Origin: Planctomycetaceae bacterium
GTDB lineage: Bacteria > Planctomycetota > Planctomycetia > Planctomycetales > Planctomycetaceae
DNA length: 10,688 nucleotides
Assembly (NCBI GenBank): GCA_016795125.1
Contig: JAEUIG010000552.1
Coordinates: 1-10,688, forward strand
Reading direction: 5' to 3'
Within the stretch, counting starts at the first letter, position 1. Every line of letters starts with the position of its first letter. Made by a program: the position numbers and the translations under genes. Shown here in pieces: positions 1-5,994 of this stretch. Below the pieces are notes generated by a model. That model worked only from the letters and a program-made list of their open reading frames with translations. It made no database searches and was not told where the DNA came from.

Positions 1-673
1 CCTGCGGCGAGAGTGCGCGTGTCGGAGCCTCTTCCTTGTCAACTTTGCTTTCATCCATGCGGACGAGCCGGCCGAATGGACTGGCCGACTGCTTCGCCGC
101 CGCCACCGACAATTGCGCCTTTTCGAGACCCCGGCGGGCGCGTTCGAAATCCGGCCTGAGTTCCAGCGCGCGGCGATAGTTGACGATCGCCTGCTGGACG
201 TTGCCCATCTCCAGGTAGACGTTCGCCAGGTTCTGATACGCTTCCGCCATCTCGGGGGACAGCCGGATTACCTCGCGATAAGCGGACACCGCCATGCTGA
301 GCTGATTGAGCCCCTTGTGGGCAATGCCGAGGTTGTAATACGCCTCCGCGCACTTGCGGTCCTTGGCGAGCGCCTGCCGCAGCACCTTGGTCGCCTGCTG
401 GTAATCACCCTGCCGGTTGTGAACCGCGCCGATGTTGACGAGCGGCTGCGGCCGCCGCGGGTCGAGCTGCAGCACCCGGCGATACAGTTCGATCGCCCGC
501 GCGTAGTTCTGACTGATGAAGGCGGCGGTGGCCAGTCCCTCATGCGCCGCGATGTGACCGGACTCCTGGGAGATCACCTGGTCAAACAACTGCTCCGCCT
601 GCCGCAGGTCTCCCTGCTTGAGACACCTGCGCGCCTGCTGAACGAGCGAGTCGGGAGTGGCTGTGGCTGTCAT
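1..673 (-). CDS. TPR-repeat protein, 3' end cut by window edge
   Basis: Translating the minus strand from the ATG at 671-673 gives an open frame of 224 codons that runs off the left edge without a stop. It holds five 34-residue tetratricopeptide repeats in register (about residues 9-42, 43-76, 77-110, 111-144 and 145-178), with the usual pattern of small residues at helix crossings and Pro near the repeat ends (LDP, LSP, LRP). A charged tail follows (SPFGRLVRMDESK near 198-210). There is no signal peptide or membrane segment, so it is probably cytoplasmic. TPR arrays bind proteins; the partner and pathway cannot be told from this. The start is the first Met in frame and has only a weak purine stretch before it. 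A good sigma70-type promoter lies about 150 bp upstream. The repeats are certain from the sequence; the specific role is unknown. Confidence 0.88.
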   Translation of the reverse strand, partial: MTATATPDSLVQQARRCLKQGDLRQAEQLFDQVISQESGHIAAHEGLATAAFISQNYARAIELYRRVLQLDPRRPQPLVNIGAVHNRQGDYQQATKVLRQALAKDRKCAEAYYNLGIAHKGLNQLSMAVSAYREVIRLSPEMAEAYQNLANVYLEMGNVQQAIVNYRRALELRPDFERARRGLEKAQLSVAAAKQSASPFGRLVRMDESKVDKEEAPTRALSPQ

Positions 674-825
674 GGACCCACTTCATCCTGAGGCATCAAT
701 CGGACGCACAGAGTCCGTTCAACGCCGGTCGACGCGCATCCTGCGAACCGGCCGAACCGGTTGCATCGAGAGACACCGCATGACGCCGTCAAGAGTTCGG
801 CCACGGCGGCGGGCCAGCAGCCCTG

Positions 826-855
826 ATTATAGGCCACTCCGGTAACTTGCCGCAA
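826..855 (-). promoter_or_regulatory. Sigma70-type promoter for the TPR gene
   Basis: On the minus strand a TTGCGG box (850-855) and a perfect TATAAT box (826-831) are separated by 18 bp. The predicted transcript start is near 818, which gives a leader of roughly 145 nt before the TPR gene ATG at 673. The leader contains an AACCGG/CCGGTT hairpin (746-762, loop of 5). The -10 box is strong and the -35 box is partial. The 246-bp spacer 674-919 otherwise shows no gene; a 5-bp hairpin (902-915) lies just past the tsaD stop without a T-tract. Confidence 0.6.
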
Positions 856-919
856 AGTGAATTTTGCACTGGAAATACAGCCCGGAGCGGGAGGCCGTGG
901 ACGGGAACGGTCCCGCCGT

Positions 920-1951
920 TCAGGGGCGGCGAATGAGGCCCGGCGTTACGTCGATGTCCAGCGGGACCGTCTGACCCTGCTCCAGCGCCTCCCACGCGAG
1001 GGCCGCCATTCCGGCGTTGTCGGTGCAGAATTCCCGGGCGGCGAAATGCACTTTCGCCCTCACCGACCGGAGCGATTCCTCCAGGCGATCCCGCAACCGT
1101 TGATTTGCCGCCACCCCGCCCCCCACCAGCAGCCGCTCGCGGCTGCCCTGCACCAGCGCTCGACGGCATTTTTCCACCAGGACGTCCACAACCGCTTCCT
1201 GAAACGCCGCGGCCAGGTCTCCCCGACGCTGCTCGGTCAACTCCGGCGCCACGGCGCTCGCCCCCGGCTTCCCCTGCGCTTCGTAGAGCAGGGCCGTCTT
1301 GAGACCGCTGAAACTGAAGTCGAGGCTGCCCGGTTCCAGCAGCGCTCGGGGGAATTTGAACGCCCCGGGGCGGCCGTTGCGCGCCGCCCGCTCCACCGAG
1401 GGCCCTCCCGGATAAGGAAGCCCGAGGATTGCCGCCGCTTTGTCGAACGCCTCGCCCGCCGCATCGTCGCGCGTCGAACCGATCAGTTCGTAGTCCACGA
1501 GAGTCCGGCAGTCGTACAGGTTCGTGTGTCCGCCGCTGACCACCAGGCCGACGGCGGGAAACACCTCCACTCCGGCCGACAGCCGGCAGGCGTACAGATG
1601 CGCGTGGACGTGATTCACCGCCACCAGCGGCACCCCGAGCGCCATGGCCAGCGTCTTGGCGGCGGTCAGTCCCACGAGGAGCGACCCGACGAGTCCGGGT
1701 TCGGTGGTGACGGCGACGGCGTGCAGATCGGACAGTTTCCGATCAGCGCGACGGAGCGCTTCGTCGATGACCGGCAAGATGGCGCGGACATGCGCCCGGG
1801 AGGCAATCTCCGGAACGACTCCGCCGAACCGCTGATGCAGATCGTCCTGCGACGCGACGACATTGGACAGCACATGGCGGTCCTGATCGATGACGGCGGC
1901 CGCCGTTTCATCGCAGGAGCTTTCGATCGCCAGCAGGTGCTTCACGCCCAC
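920..1951 (-). CDS. tsaD: TsaD, tRNA t6A37 threonylcarbamoyltransferase subunit
   Basis: A 343-residue protein of the TsaD/Kae1/Gcp (YgjD) family, full length for bacteria. It transfers the threonylcarbamoyl group from threonylcarbamoyl-AMP to A37 of ANN-decoding tRNAs, together with TsaB and TsaE, in the cytoplasm; neither partner is in this window. Visible motifs are ESSCDET (10-16) of the ASKHA nucleotide-binding fold, metal ligands H114 and H118 in NHVHAH, SGGHT (139-143), FSFSGLKTA (212-220), GGGVAAN (277-283) and DNAGMAA (311-317), whose D311 is the expected third metal ligand. The start is GTG at 1951, directly after the TGA of the upstream peptidase gene (TGA-GTG, no gap). No Shine-Dalgarno site is visible, which suggests translational coupling. 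A second GTG two codons later is an alternative start. The TGA stop is at 920-922. Confidence 0.97.
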   Translation of the reverse strand: MGVKHLLAIESSCDETAAAVIDQDRHVLSNVVASQDDLHQRFGGVVPEIASRAHVRAILPVIDEALRRADRKLSDLHAVAVTTEPGLVGSLLVGLTAAKTLAMALGVPLVAVNHVHAHLYACRLSAGVEVFPAVGLVVSGGHTNLYDCRTLVDYELIGSTRDDAAGEAFDKAAAILGLPYPGGPSVERAARNGRPGAFKFPRALLEPGSLDFSFSGLKTALLYEAQGKPGASAVAPELTEQRRGDLAAAFQEAVVDVLVEKCRRALVQGSRERLLVGGGVAANQRLRDRLEESLRSVRAKVHFAAREFCTDNAGMAALAWEALEQGQTVPLDIDVTPGLIRRP

Positions 1952-3388
1952 TCAGGCCGCCGGCTTCTGTTCGGCCGGTTGCTCCGGCTGTTCTGCGGCC
2001 GGCTGTGCTTCCTCCGCACTCATGGCGCCGTTGAGATAGTCCAGCGCTTTGGTCAACTGCGTATCGACGAAATCCGACGCCGGCGCCGCATCTTCGCGGG
2101 GAACATCGCGGGTCTTGCGGAAGTCGAAGTACAGTTCGGTTTCGGGAATCGAAAACGCGATCGCGTATCCGTCATCGGGGGAGACGCCCCATTCGTCGGA
2201 CTCCTTCGCTCCGGGAAAGCGGTGAATGTTCTTTCCGCTCGGGCGATGGTAGCTGGCCGTGGTGAGCTTGAGGGCGCTGTCGCCCCCTTCCAGTTCGATG
2301 ACGTTCTGCACGCTCCCCTTGCCCCAGGTGCGTTCGCCGACGATGACCGCGCGGTCGTAATCCTGCAGGCAGGCGCTCAGGATTTCGCTGGCGGAGGCGC
2401 TCATGCGATTAACGAGCACCGCCATCGGAAAGCCGCTGTACGTGCCGAACTTCTTCGCGTACCAGCTCCGTTCGCGGCTGTTCCGCCCCTCGGTGCTGAC
2501 GATCACTCCCTCTTCGACGAACATGTCGGCAATCTCGACCGCCGACTGCAGCAGGCCGCCCGGGTTGTACCGGAGGTCGATAATCAGGGCTTTCATTTCC
2601 TGATCCTTGAGCGTCTGCAGGGCGTGCCGCATTTCCTCGGCGCTGCGGCGGGTGAAGTGCGTCAGCCGGATGTAGCCGATCTTCTTTTCAGGATCGAGCA
2701 TGAAGTTCCAGGTGCCGTCCGTATTGCGGGTGTCTCCCAGGACGGTGTCCAGCTGGATGACGGCCCGGGTCAACGTGAGCTGCTCCACGGCCTCGGAGTC
2801 GGCGTGGCGGATTCCAATGTGGACCTCGACGCCCGCTTCGCCTTTCAGCAGCTGCACGGCCGTCTGCAGTTCGCGGTCTGCCGGAAACTCGGAAACCGGC
2901 TTGCCTTCGATCTCCACGATGCGGTCGCCCGCATGAATGCCGGCGGTGTACGCCGGGCTGCCCGGTAGCGGCGTTGTGACCTCGATCTCACGCTTCTCGG
3001 CGTCCCAGTTCACCTGGATGCCGATGCCGCCAAACTCCTGCTCGACCGCTTCGGTGAAGTGTTCGAGATCGCCGGGGCTGATGTAGTCGGAGTACGGATC
3101 GAGCTTGGACAGCATGCCGCGCAGCGCCGCTTCCATCAACTCGCGGCGATCGACGTCCTTGACGTAGTTGCGGTCGATCTGCTCGAAGGTGTCGACGAAC
3201 ACCCGCATGAGTTCGTAGTACTCGTCGGAAGGGCCTTCCGGTTCGGCGGTCGCCTGTTCGTCCACCTTCGCGGTCTGTTCGCCCGGCGCTTCCTCGGCGG
3301 GGGCATCATCGGCAACCGCCAGCTGCGGGCCGACGCACAGGACGACAAGGGCCGCGATCCATGCGCAGGTCTTCATGGGATGGACCAT
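1952..3388 (-). CDS. ctpA: S41 C-terminal processing peptidase (CtpA/Prc type)
   Basis: A 478-residue secreted serine protease of the tail-specific (S41) family, which trims or degrades envelope proteins from their C-termini. The order is: signal peptide with a hydrophobic core at about 9-20 and AVA cleavage site at 24-26; acidic Ala/Glu/Pro-rich linker (27-52); N-terminal helical part; PDZ domain (about 115-205) with GIGI and the AGIHAGDRI segment; protease core to about 425; Ala/Gln/Pro/Glu-rich tail (456-478). From the family spacing, the catalytic Ser is S332 in NRMSASASE, the general-base Lys is K357 in TWGKGSVQ, and Q361 completes the set. The ATG at 3388 is preferred over Met5 because AAGGAAG lies at a good distance before it. 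It is the first gene of a unit with tsaD, whose GTG touches its stop. It is expected to act in the periplasm; the substrate is unknown. Confidence 0.95.
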   Translation of the reverse strand: MVHPMKTCAWIAALVVLCVGPQLAVADDAPAEEAPGEQTAKVDEQATAEPEGPSDEYYELMRVFVDTFEQIDRNYVKDVDRRELMEAALRGMLSKLDPYSDYISPGDLEHFTEAVEQEFGGIGIQVNWDAEKREIEVTTPLPGSPAYTAGIHAGDRIVEIEGKPVSEFPADRELQTAVQLLKGEAGVEVHIGIRHADSEAVEQLTLTRAVIQLDTVLGDTRNTDGTWNFMLDPEKKIGYIRLTHFTRRSAEEMRHALQTLKDQEMKALIIDLRYNPGGLLQSAVEIADMFVEEGVIVSTEGRNSRERSWYAKKFGTYSGFPMAVLVNRMSASASEILSACLQDYDRAVIVGERTWGKGSVQNVIELEGGDSALKLTTASYHRPSGKNIHRFPGAKESDEWGVSPDDGYAIAFSIPETELYFDFRKTRDVPREDAAPASDFVDTQLTKALDYLNGAMSAEEAQPAAEQPEQPAEQKPAA

Positions 3389-3395
3389 GAGCGAA

Positions 3396-3402
3396 CTTCC
3401 TT
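3396..3402 (-). promoter_or_regulatory. Ribosome binding site of ctpA
   Basis: The minus strand reads AAGGAAG here, with 9 nt between the AGGA core and the ATG at 3386-3388. The alternative start at Met5 (3374-3376) has no such site, so this decides the start. Confidence 0.65.
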
Positions 3403-3493
3403 CTAACGAGGGCGCAGCATCAGCGATGCATCAGATTCTGTTGCGAACCGGCGCACTCTCCCTGGTGCGGCCACCGGTCCGCCTGACGCCTGA

Positions 3494-3523
3494 TTTTAGG
3501 AGAACCAAGGACGACGCGGCAAG
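3494..3523 (-). promoter_or_regulatory. Sigma70-type promoter for ctpA-tsaD
   Basis: On the minus strand TTGCCG (3518-3523) and TAAAAT (3494-3499) are spaced by 18 bp. The expected start of transcription is near 3487, about 100 nt before the ctpA ATG. The arrangement and the CAGG following the -10 box closely match the promoter at 826-855. Both boxes are good but not perfect matches. It lies in the 178-bp spacer 3389-3566, which shows no other gene. Confidence 0.55.
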
Positions 3524-3566
3524 ACGCGGAGACGTTGCCTGTCCCCGTTCCTGCAGATTGGCAGCG

Positions 3567-4061
3567 CTATTCCTGGACCGAACGAAACTCGAATCCGTCG
3601 ACCAGCACCAGCGGCATCACGCCTTGCGGAGCCGGAGTTTCATTGAATCCGTAGCCGTAGAGGGCGACTTTGCCGGTCGTCAGTTCCGCGACGTACAGGC
3701 CGCCGAGCGCCGGGGTCGGTCCGCCGCCGCGCTGCGGAATCGACACTGTCGCCGGTACGATCGCGTACTGTGCATTCTCCGAGACCTTGAAGTCCGCCGC
3801 GATATTGCGGAAATACTTCTGATTGAACGTGCCGATCTGCGTGTTGTACGCCGCGCCCATCAGTCGCCCGGTCACGAAGTCGAGCAGGAACACGGCTTCG
3901 CTGTTGCCGGCTGTCGTCTCGGCGCTGACGAGGGCGATCTTGTTGGTCCGGTCCACGGCGTGAGCCTGCAGCTCTTCCGCCGGCCAATATGTCGCCACGG
4001 CCAGCCCGAACAGAACCCCCGCGACCAGCCACGCGCCGCGCTTTTCGAACAATCGCGTCAT
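3567..4061 (-). CDS. Membrane-anchored or secreted protein of unknown function
   Basis: A 164-residue protein that I do not recognise by function. Residues 1-9 are basic (MTRLFEKRG), and 10-24 form a hydrophobic segment ending near YWPAEE, so it is probably a single N-terminal anchor or uncleaved signal with the rest outside the cytoplasm. The remainder is rich in predicted beta strands (KIALVSAET, EAVFLLDFVTGRLMGAAY, QYAIVPATV, GLYVAELTTGKVALYGYGF). Paired 'DFVTGRL' and 'ELTTGKV' turns resemble the blades of quinoprotein-like beta-propellers, but only about two such units are present, too few for a propeller. The frame stays open 18 codons further upstream, but AGGAG 8 nt before the ATG at 4059-4061 fixes the start. 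The stop is TAG at 3567-3569. It lies in the same direction as ctpA, 178 bp away, with the ctpA promoter between, so it is probably a separate transcript. Confidence 0.82.
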   Translation of the reverse strand: MTRLFEKRGAWLVAGVLFGLAVATYWPAEELQAHAVDRTNKIALVSAETTAGNSEAVFLLDFVTGRLMGAAYNTQIGTFNQKYFRNIAADFKVSENAQYAIVPATVSIPQRGGGPTPALGGLYVAELTTGKVALYGYGFNETPAPQGVMPLVLVDGFEFRSVQE

Positions 4062-4069
4062 CACGGATA

Positions 4070-4074
4070 CTCCT
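4070..4074 (-). promoter_or_regulatory. Ribosome binding site deciding the start at 4061
   Basis: AGGAG on the minus strand with an 8-nt gap to the ATG at 4059-4061. The longer in-frame start at 4115 would place this site inside the coding sequence. Confidence 0.65.
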
Positions 4075-4220
4075 GGATGCGACAAGCCCGATGCGCGCTG
4101 ACGGCAGCGCCGCATCGACGGATACCGGTTCTCAGAGCCGTCACGGTCCGACCAGACCAGCGACGGGGCACCGGACTTTATCGTAACGGAAGGTTGAGAA
4201 GCGGGCCAGCGGCATTTTGG

Positions 4221-4248
4221 GGAGAGCGGAAAGCGGAGAGCGGAAAGT
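4221..4248. repeat. Heptamer array A, four copies (GGARAGY)
   Basis: Four consecutive 7-nt units read GGAGAGC, GGAAAGC, GGAGAGC and GGAAAGT on the plus strand, equivalent to two 14-mers differing at one base. They lie in the 262-bp spacer 4062-4323 between the divergent genes. No gene covers them. Apart from this and array B, I see only a weak promoter-like pair on the plus strand (TTGAAG 4254-4259, TATCGG 4276-4281, spacer 16). Confidence 0.8.
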
Positions 4249-4298
4249 TGTTCTTGAAGTCGGAAGTCACAGGCTTATCGGGTATCGTCCGACCTCCG

Positions 4299-4323
4299 CC
4301 CCCTGCCCCCTGTTCCCTGACCC
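4299..4323 (-). other. Putative G-quadruplex motif at a start codon
   Basis: Read on the minus strand, array B gives G-runs of 3, 3, 5 and 5 separated by loops TCA, AACA and CA, which meets the common G3+N1-7 rule. It lies on the template strand of the plus gene, immediately before its ATG. Folding in the cell is an inference. Confidence 0.5.
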
Positions 4324-4326
4324 ATG
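4299..4326. repeat. Heptamer array B, four copies (CCCCCTG type)
   Basis: Four 7-nt units, CCCCCTG twice, then TTCCCTG and ACCCATG, end exactly on the ATG of the plus-strand gene. The units degenerate towards the gene. On the minus strand the same bases form four G-runs (see the next entry). The array sits where a ribosome binding site would be expected, and none is visible. Confidence 0.75.
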
Positions 4327-4830
4327 CCTTACGTACTTGCCGACGTTGTTTCCGAAGCGGACATCCACGCGCCCGTCGCGGACCTCGATCTGGGCCGGTG
4401 GGTCTATGCGATGGGAGACCGCGAATATCAGCGATGTGCCCGGGGTCACATCGCCGCCGGATCAAGCCCGCTGCCCGGCGGGGCCAGGGCGTCGATCAAC
4501 GTCGAAATCGTCGGCGGTCACCTGCTCGTGCAACATTACGAGCCGGAGCTGCTCCAGCCGCATCACATCCGCATGGTCTCGCATGCGTCGAACATGTGGA
4601 TCTTCCGCGTGTTTCCGGCGCGGGTCCGGGTGATCTGGGAAATCACGCTCGTCCCGAAGTCCGACGATCGCTGCACGTTCCGCGATCACATCCGCGTGGA
4701 GCACGGCAGCCGCTTCCTGTGGCTGCTCAGCAAGCTGGCGCTCATCAACTGGGTGGTCCAGCGTCATGACGACGAAGAGACGCCGCACTTTGCGGCGAGC
4801 TGTGCGGAACTCGGCAGGCAGGTGCAATAA
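4324..4830 (+). CDS. Protein of unknown function, possibly SRPBCC fold
   Basis: A 168-residue soluble-looking protein, the only plus-strand gene here. There is no signal peptide or clear membrane helix. The order of predicted elements, strands in the middle (INVEIVGGHLLVQHYEP, ASNMWIFRVFP, VRVIWEITLVPK, RCTFRDHIRVEHG at about 58-128) followed by a long amphipathic helix (130-165), resembles the SRPBCC/START-like fold of lipid- or ligand-binding proteins. This is a pattern judgement, not a motif match. Histidines are frequent (H66, H71, H80, H81, H87, H122, H127). The ATG at 4324 is the first in frame after the spacer and has no Shine-Dalgarno site; CCCTGACCC precedes it. The TAA stop is at 4828-4830. 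It is flanked on both sides by heptamer arrays and, downstream, by a large inverted repeat. Codon bias, mostly G or C in third positions, agrees with real coding. Confidence 0.72.
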   Translation: MPYVLADVVSEADIHAPVADLDLGRWVYAMGDREYQRCARGHIAAGSSPLPGGARASINVEIVGGHLLVQHYEPELLQPHHIRMVSHASNMWIFRVFPARVRVIWEITLVPKSDDRCTFRDHIRVEHGSRFLWLLSKLALINWVVQRHDDEETPHFAASCAELGRQVQ

Positions 4831-4833
4831 GTC

Positions 4834-4914
4834 TGTTGGAGTTCAGCCTTCAGGCTGCTGCGGCAGATGTCACGACGTCTCAGCTCCAGGCAGCCTGAAG
4901 GCTGAACTCCAACA
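4834..4914. repeat. Inverted repeat with 25-bp perfect arms (REP-like)
   Basis: Left arm 4834-4858 and right arm 4890-4914 are perfect reverse complements (25 of 25), with 31 nt between them. Each arm contains its own small hairpin, CAGCC-TTCA-GGCTG on the left. This two-hairpin layout is typical of paired REP elements dispersed in intergenic DNA. It begins 4 nt after the stop of the plus-strand gene, so on a transcript it would also form a strong stem able to stabilise or end that message. I recall similar palindromes in planctomycete spacers; the copy number here must be counted in the genome. Confidence 0.85.
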
Positions 4915-4942
4915 AAAAGACCGCCGGCTTTCGCCGGCGGTC
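4914..4942 (-). terminator. Intrinsic terminator of the secreted-protein gene
   Basis: Read on the minus strand: a 10-bp perfect stem (GACCGCCGGC / GCCGGCGGTC) with a GAAA tetraloop (4919-4942), followed at once by TTTTT (4914-4918). It lies 33 nt past the TAA at 4975-4977. It shares its T-tract border with the right arm of the inverted repeat. Confidence 0.88.
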
Positions 4943-4943
4943 G

Positions 4944-4971
4944 ATCAACCATCAACCATCTACGATCAACC
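4944..4971. repeat. Heptamer array C, four copies (ATCAACC)
   Basis: The plus strand reads ATCAACC, ATCAACC, ATCTACG, ATCAACC. It fills almost exactly the gap between the stop codon of the secreted-protein gene (4975-4977) and its terminator, and so would be part of the 3' untranslated mRNA. Confidence 0.8.
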
Positions 4972-4974
4972 CAC

Positions 4975-5994
4975 TTACCGTCGGTTCATCGAACGCCCGG
5001 GCTGCTGGGCGTACTGGGTCGGCTGGCCGCCGTAGAACACCATCGGATCGTCGATCACCCACGGTGTCGACCAGTTCTGGCCGTTGTCGGCCGAGCAGAC
5101 GTTGAAGAAGATCGTATTGAAGTACGTCGCCTGGATGCCGTACGGCAGCGTCGAGGTGATGTAGTCGGCCTGCGACAGGTCGGCGACGCCTGCGTGAGCG
5201 TAGTAGTGGCAGCGACCGTCGGAAGTGACGGACATGCCAAACGTCCACCAGCCGGTCGTGGTGATGTTCACCGCCGGGATGTCGCGGCCCATTTCGTCGG
5301 CGCGGACCAGCAACACACCATGAGCTTCGCTGGTGGCGGTCTTCGGGTTGTACTGGATGAAAAAGCCGGGATAGAACGGCTCGTTCGTCTTGACGGTTTC
5401 AAATCCACGTCCGAACAGCCGCTTGAAGCCGCGGGTCGGTTCCTGCTTCTCCTGCGGACCCTGCATGCCGGCGCGAATGCCGAACGACACGCCGTGCCGC
5501 TGTTCCCACTGGCTCCATTCCGGCAAGTAGACGCGGACGACGAAGCTCGGGTTGTAGCCGATCGACACCGGCCGGGCGTTCAGGATGAAGTCGTCCTGGC
5601 ACTGCTTGCCCATCGGCTGGCCGGGAATCCCGGTGTCGCGCGAACGGATCAGCATGGCGCCTTTGCTGCCGGTGATGCCGCCGGCCGGCGTGGCGATCCG
5701 TTGCACCTGGTCGGGCGTGCCGCGCTTGGGGCTTTCCGACCATTTGCGGTTGTCGGACGCGCCCAGCGGGTAGCGGATCTGCTCGTCTTCTTCCTTGCTG
5801 CTCTTCGGCAGATTGAAGACGAAGTTCCAGGCTTCGTCTTCGAAGTCGTCGGAGTTGAGCACGGTCCCGGTGCCGGGCACGAGCTGTGCGAACGTCAGCG
5901 AGTTGAATGTCGCGATCAGGACCACCGCGCTGGCGCAGCCGACGATCAGCCTCGTCCCACCCATCAATCCGTAGAGCATGGCTCCGGTCCCCAT
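4975..5994 (-). CDS. Secreted protein of unknown function
   Basis: A 339-residue exported protein that I do not recognise by function. A long signal region (hydrophobic about 15-31) ends in LTFA-Q near residue 36. IVGC at 17-20 looks like a lipobox but sits before more hydrophobic sequence, so signal peptidase I cleavage is more likely. The mature part starts acidic (NSDDFEDEAWNF) and is rich in aromatic residues and predicted strands (SFVVRVYLPEWSQWEQ, FYPGFFIQY, TGWWTFGMSVTSDGRCHYYAHAG, ATYFNTIFFNV). The segment GWWTFGMSVTSDGRCHYYAH followed by a late FNTIFFNVCS strand suggests a jelly-roll or concanavalin-like beta sandwich. Three mature cysteines (132, 262, 300) are present. The tail is polar (GGQPTQYAQQPGRSMNRR). 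The start is uncertain: ATG at 5994, 5979 or 5964; none has a good ribosome site. It is the last gene before a clear terminator. Confidence 0.85.
   Translation of the reverse strand: MGTGAMLYGLMGGTRLIVGCASAVVLIATFNSLTFAQLVPGTGTVLNSDDFEDEAWNFVFNLPKSSKEEDEQIRYPLGASDNRKWSESPKRGTPDQVQRIATPAGGITGSKGAMLIRSRDTGIPGQPMGKQCQDDFILNARPVSIGYNPSFVVRVYLPEWSQWEQRHGVSFGIRAGMQGPQEKQEPTRGFKRLFGRGFETVKTNEPFYPGFFIQYNPKTATSEAHGVLLVRADEMGRDIPAVNITTTGWWTFGMSVTSDGRCHYYAHAGVADLSQADYITSTLPYGIQATYFNTIFFNVCSADNGQNWSTPWVIDDPMVFYGGQPTQYAQQPGRSMNRR

Noticed and set aside
17..36. Lipoprotein reading of the secreted-protein signal (IVGC)
   Set aside because: These two numbers are residues of the protein encoded at 4975-5994. 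The Cys at residue 20 is followed by a further hydrophobic stretch and an AxA-like site near 36, which favours signal peptidase I.
857..2968. 703-codon plus-strand open frame
   Set aside because: It lies opposite tsaD and ctpA, both certain from motifs. Long antisense frames are common in high-GC DNA with strong third-position bias, and the product is Arg/His/Gly-rich with no motif.
3375..4769. 464-codon plus-strand open frame
   Set aside because: It overlaps the ctpA start, the anchored-protein gene and the better plus-strand gene at 4324 in another frame; the composition is not protein-like.
4834..4971. CRISPR array
   Set aside because: The repeats are a single inverted pair and contiguous 7-mers; there are no regularly spaced direct repeats with unique spacers and no cas genes.
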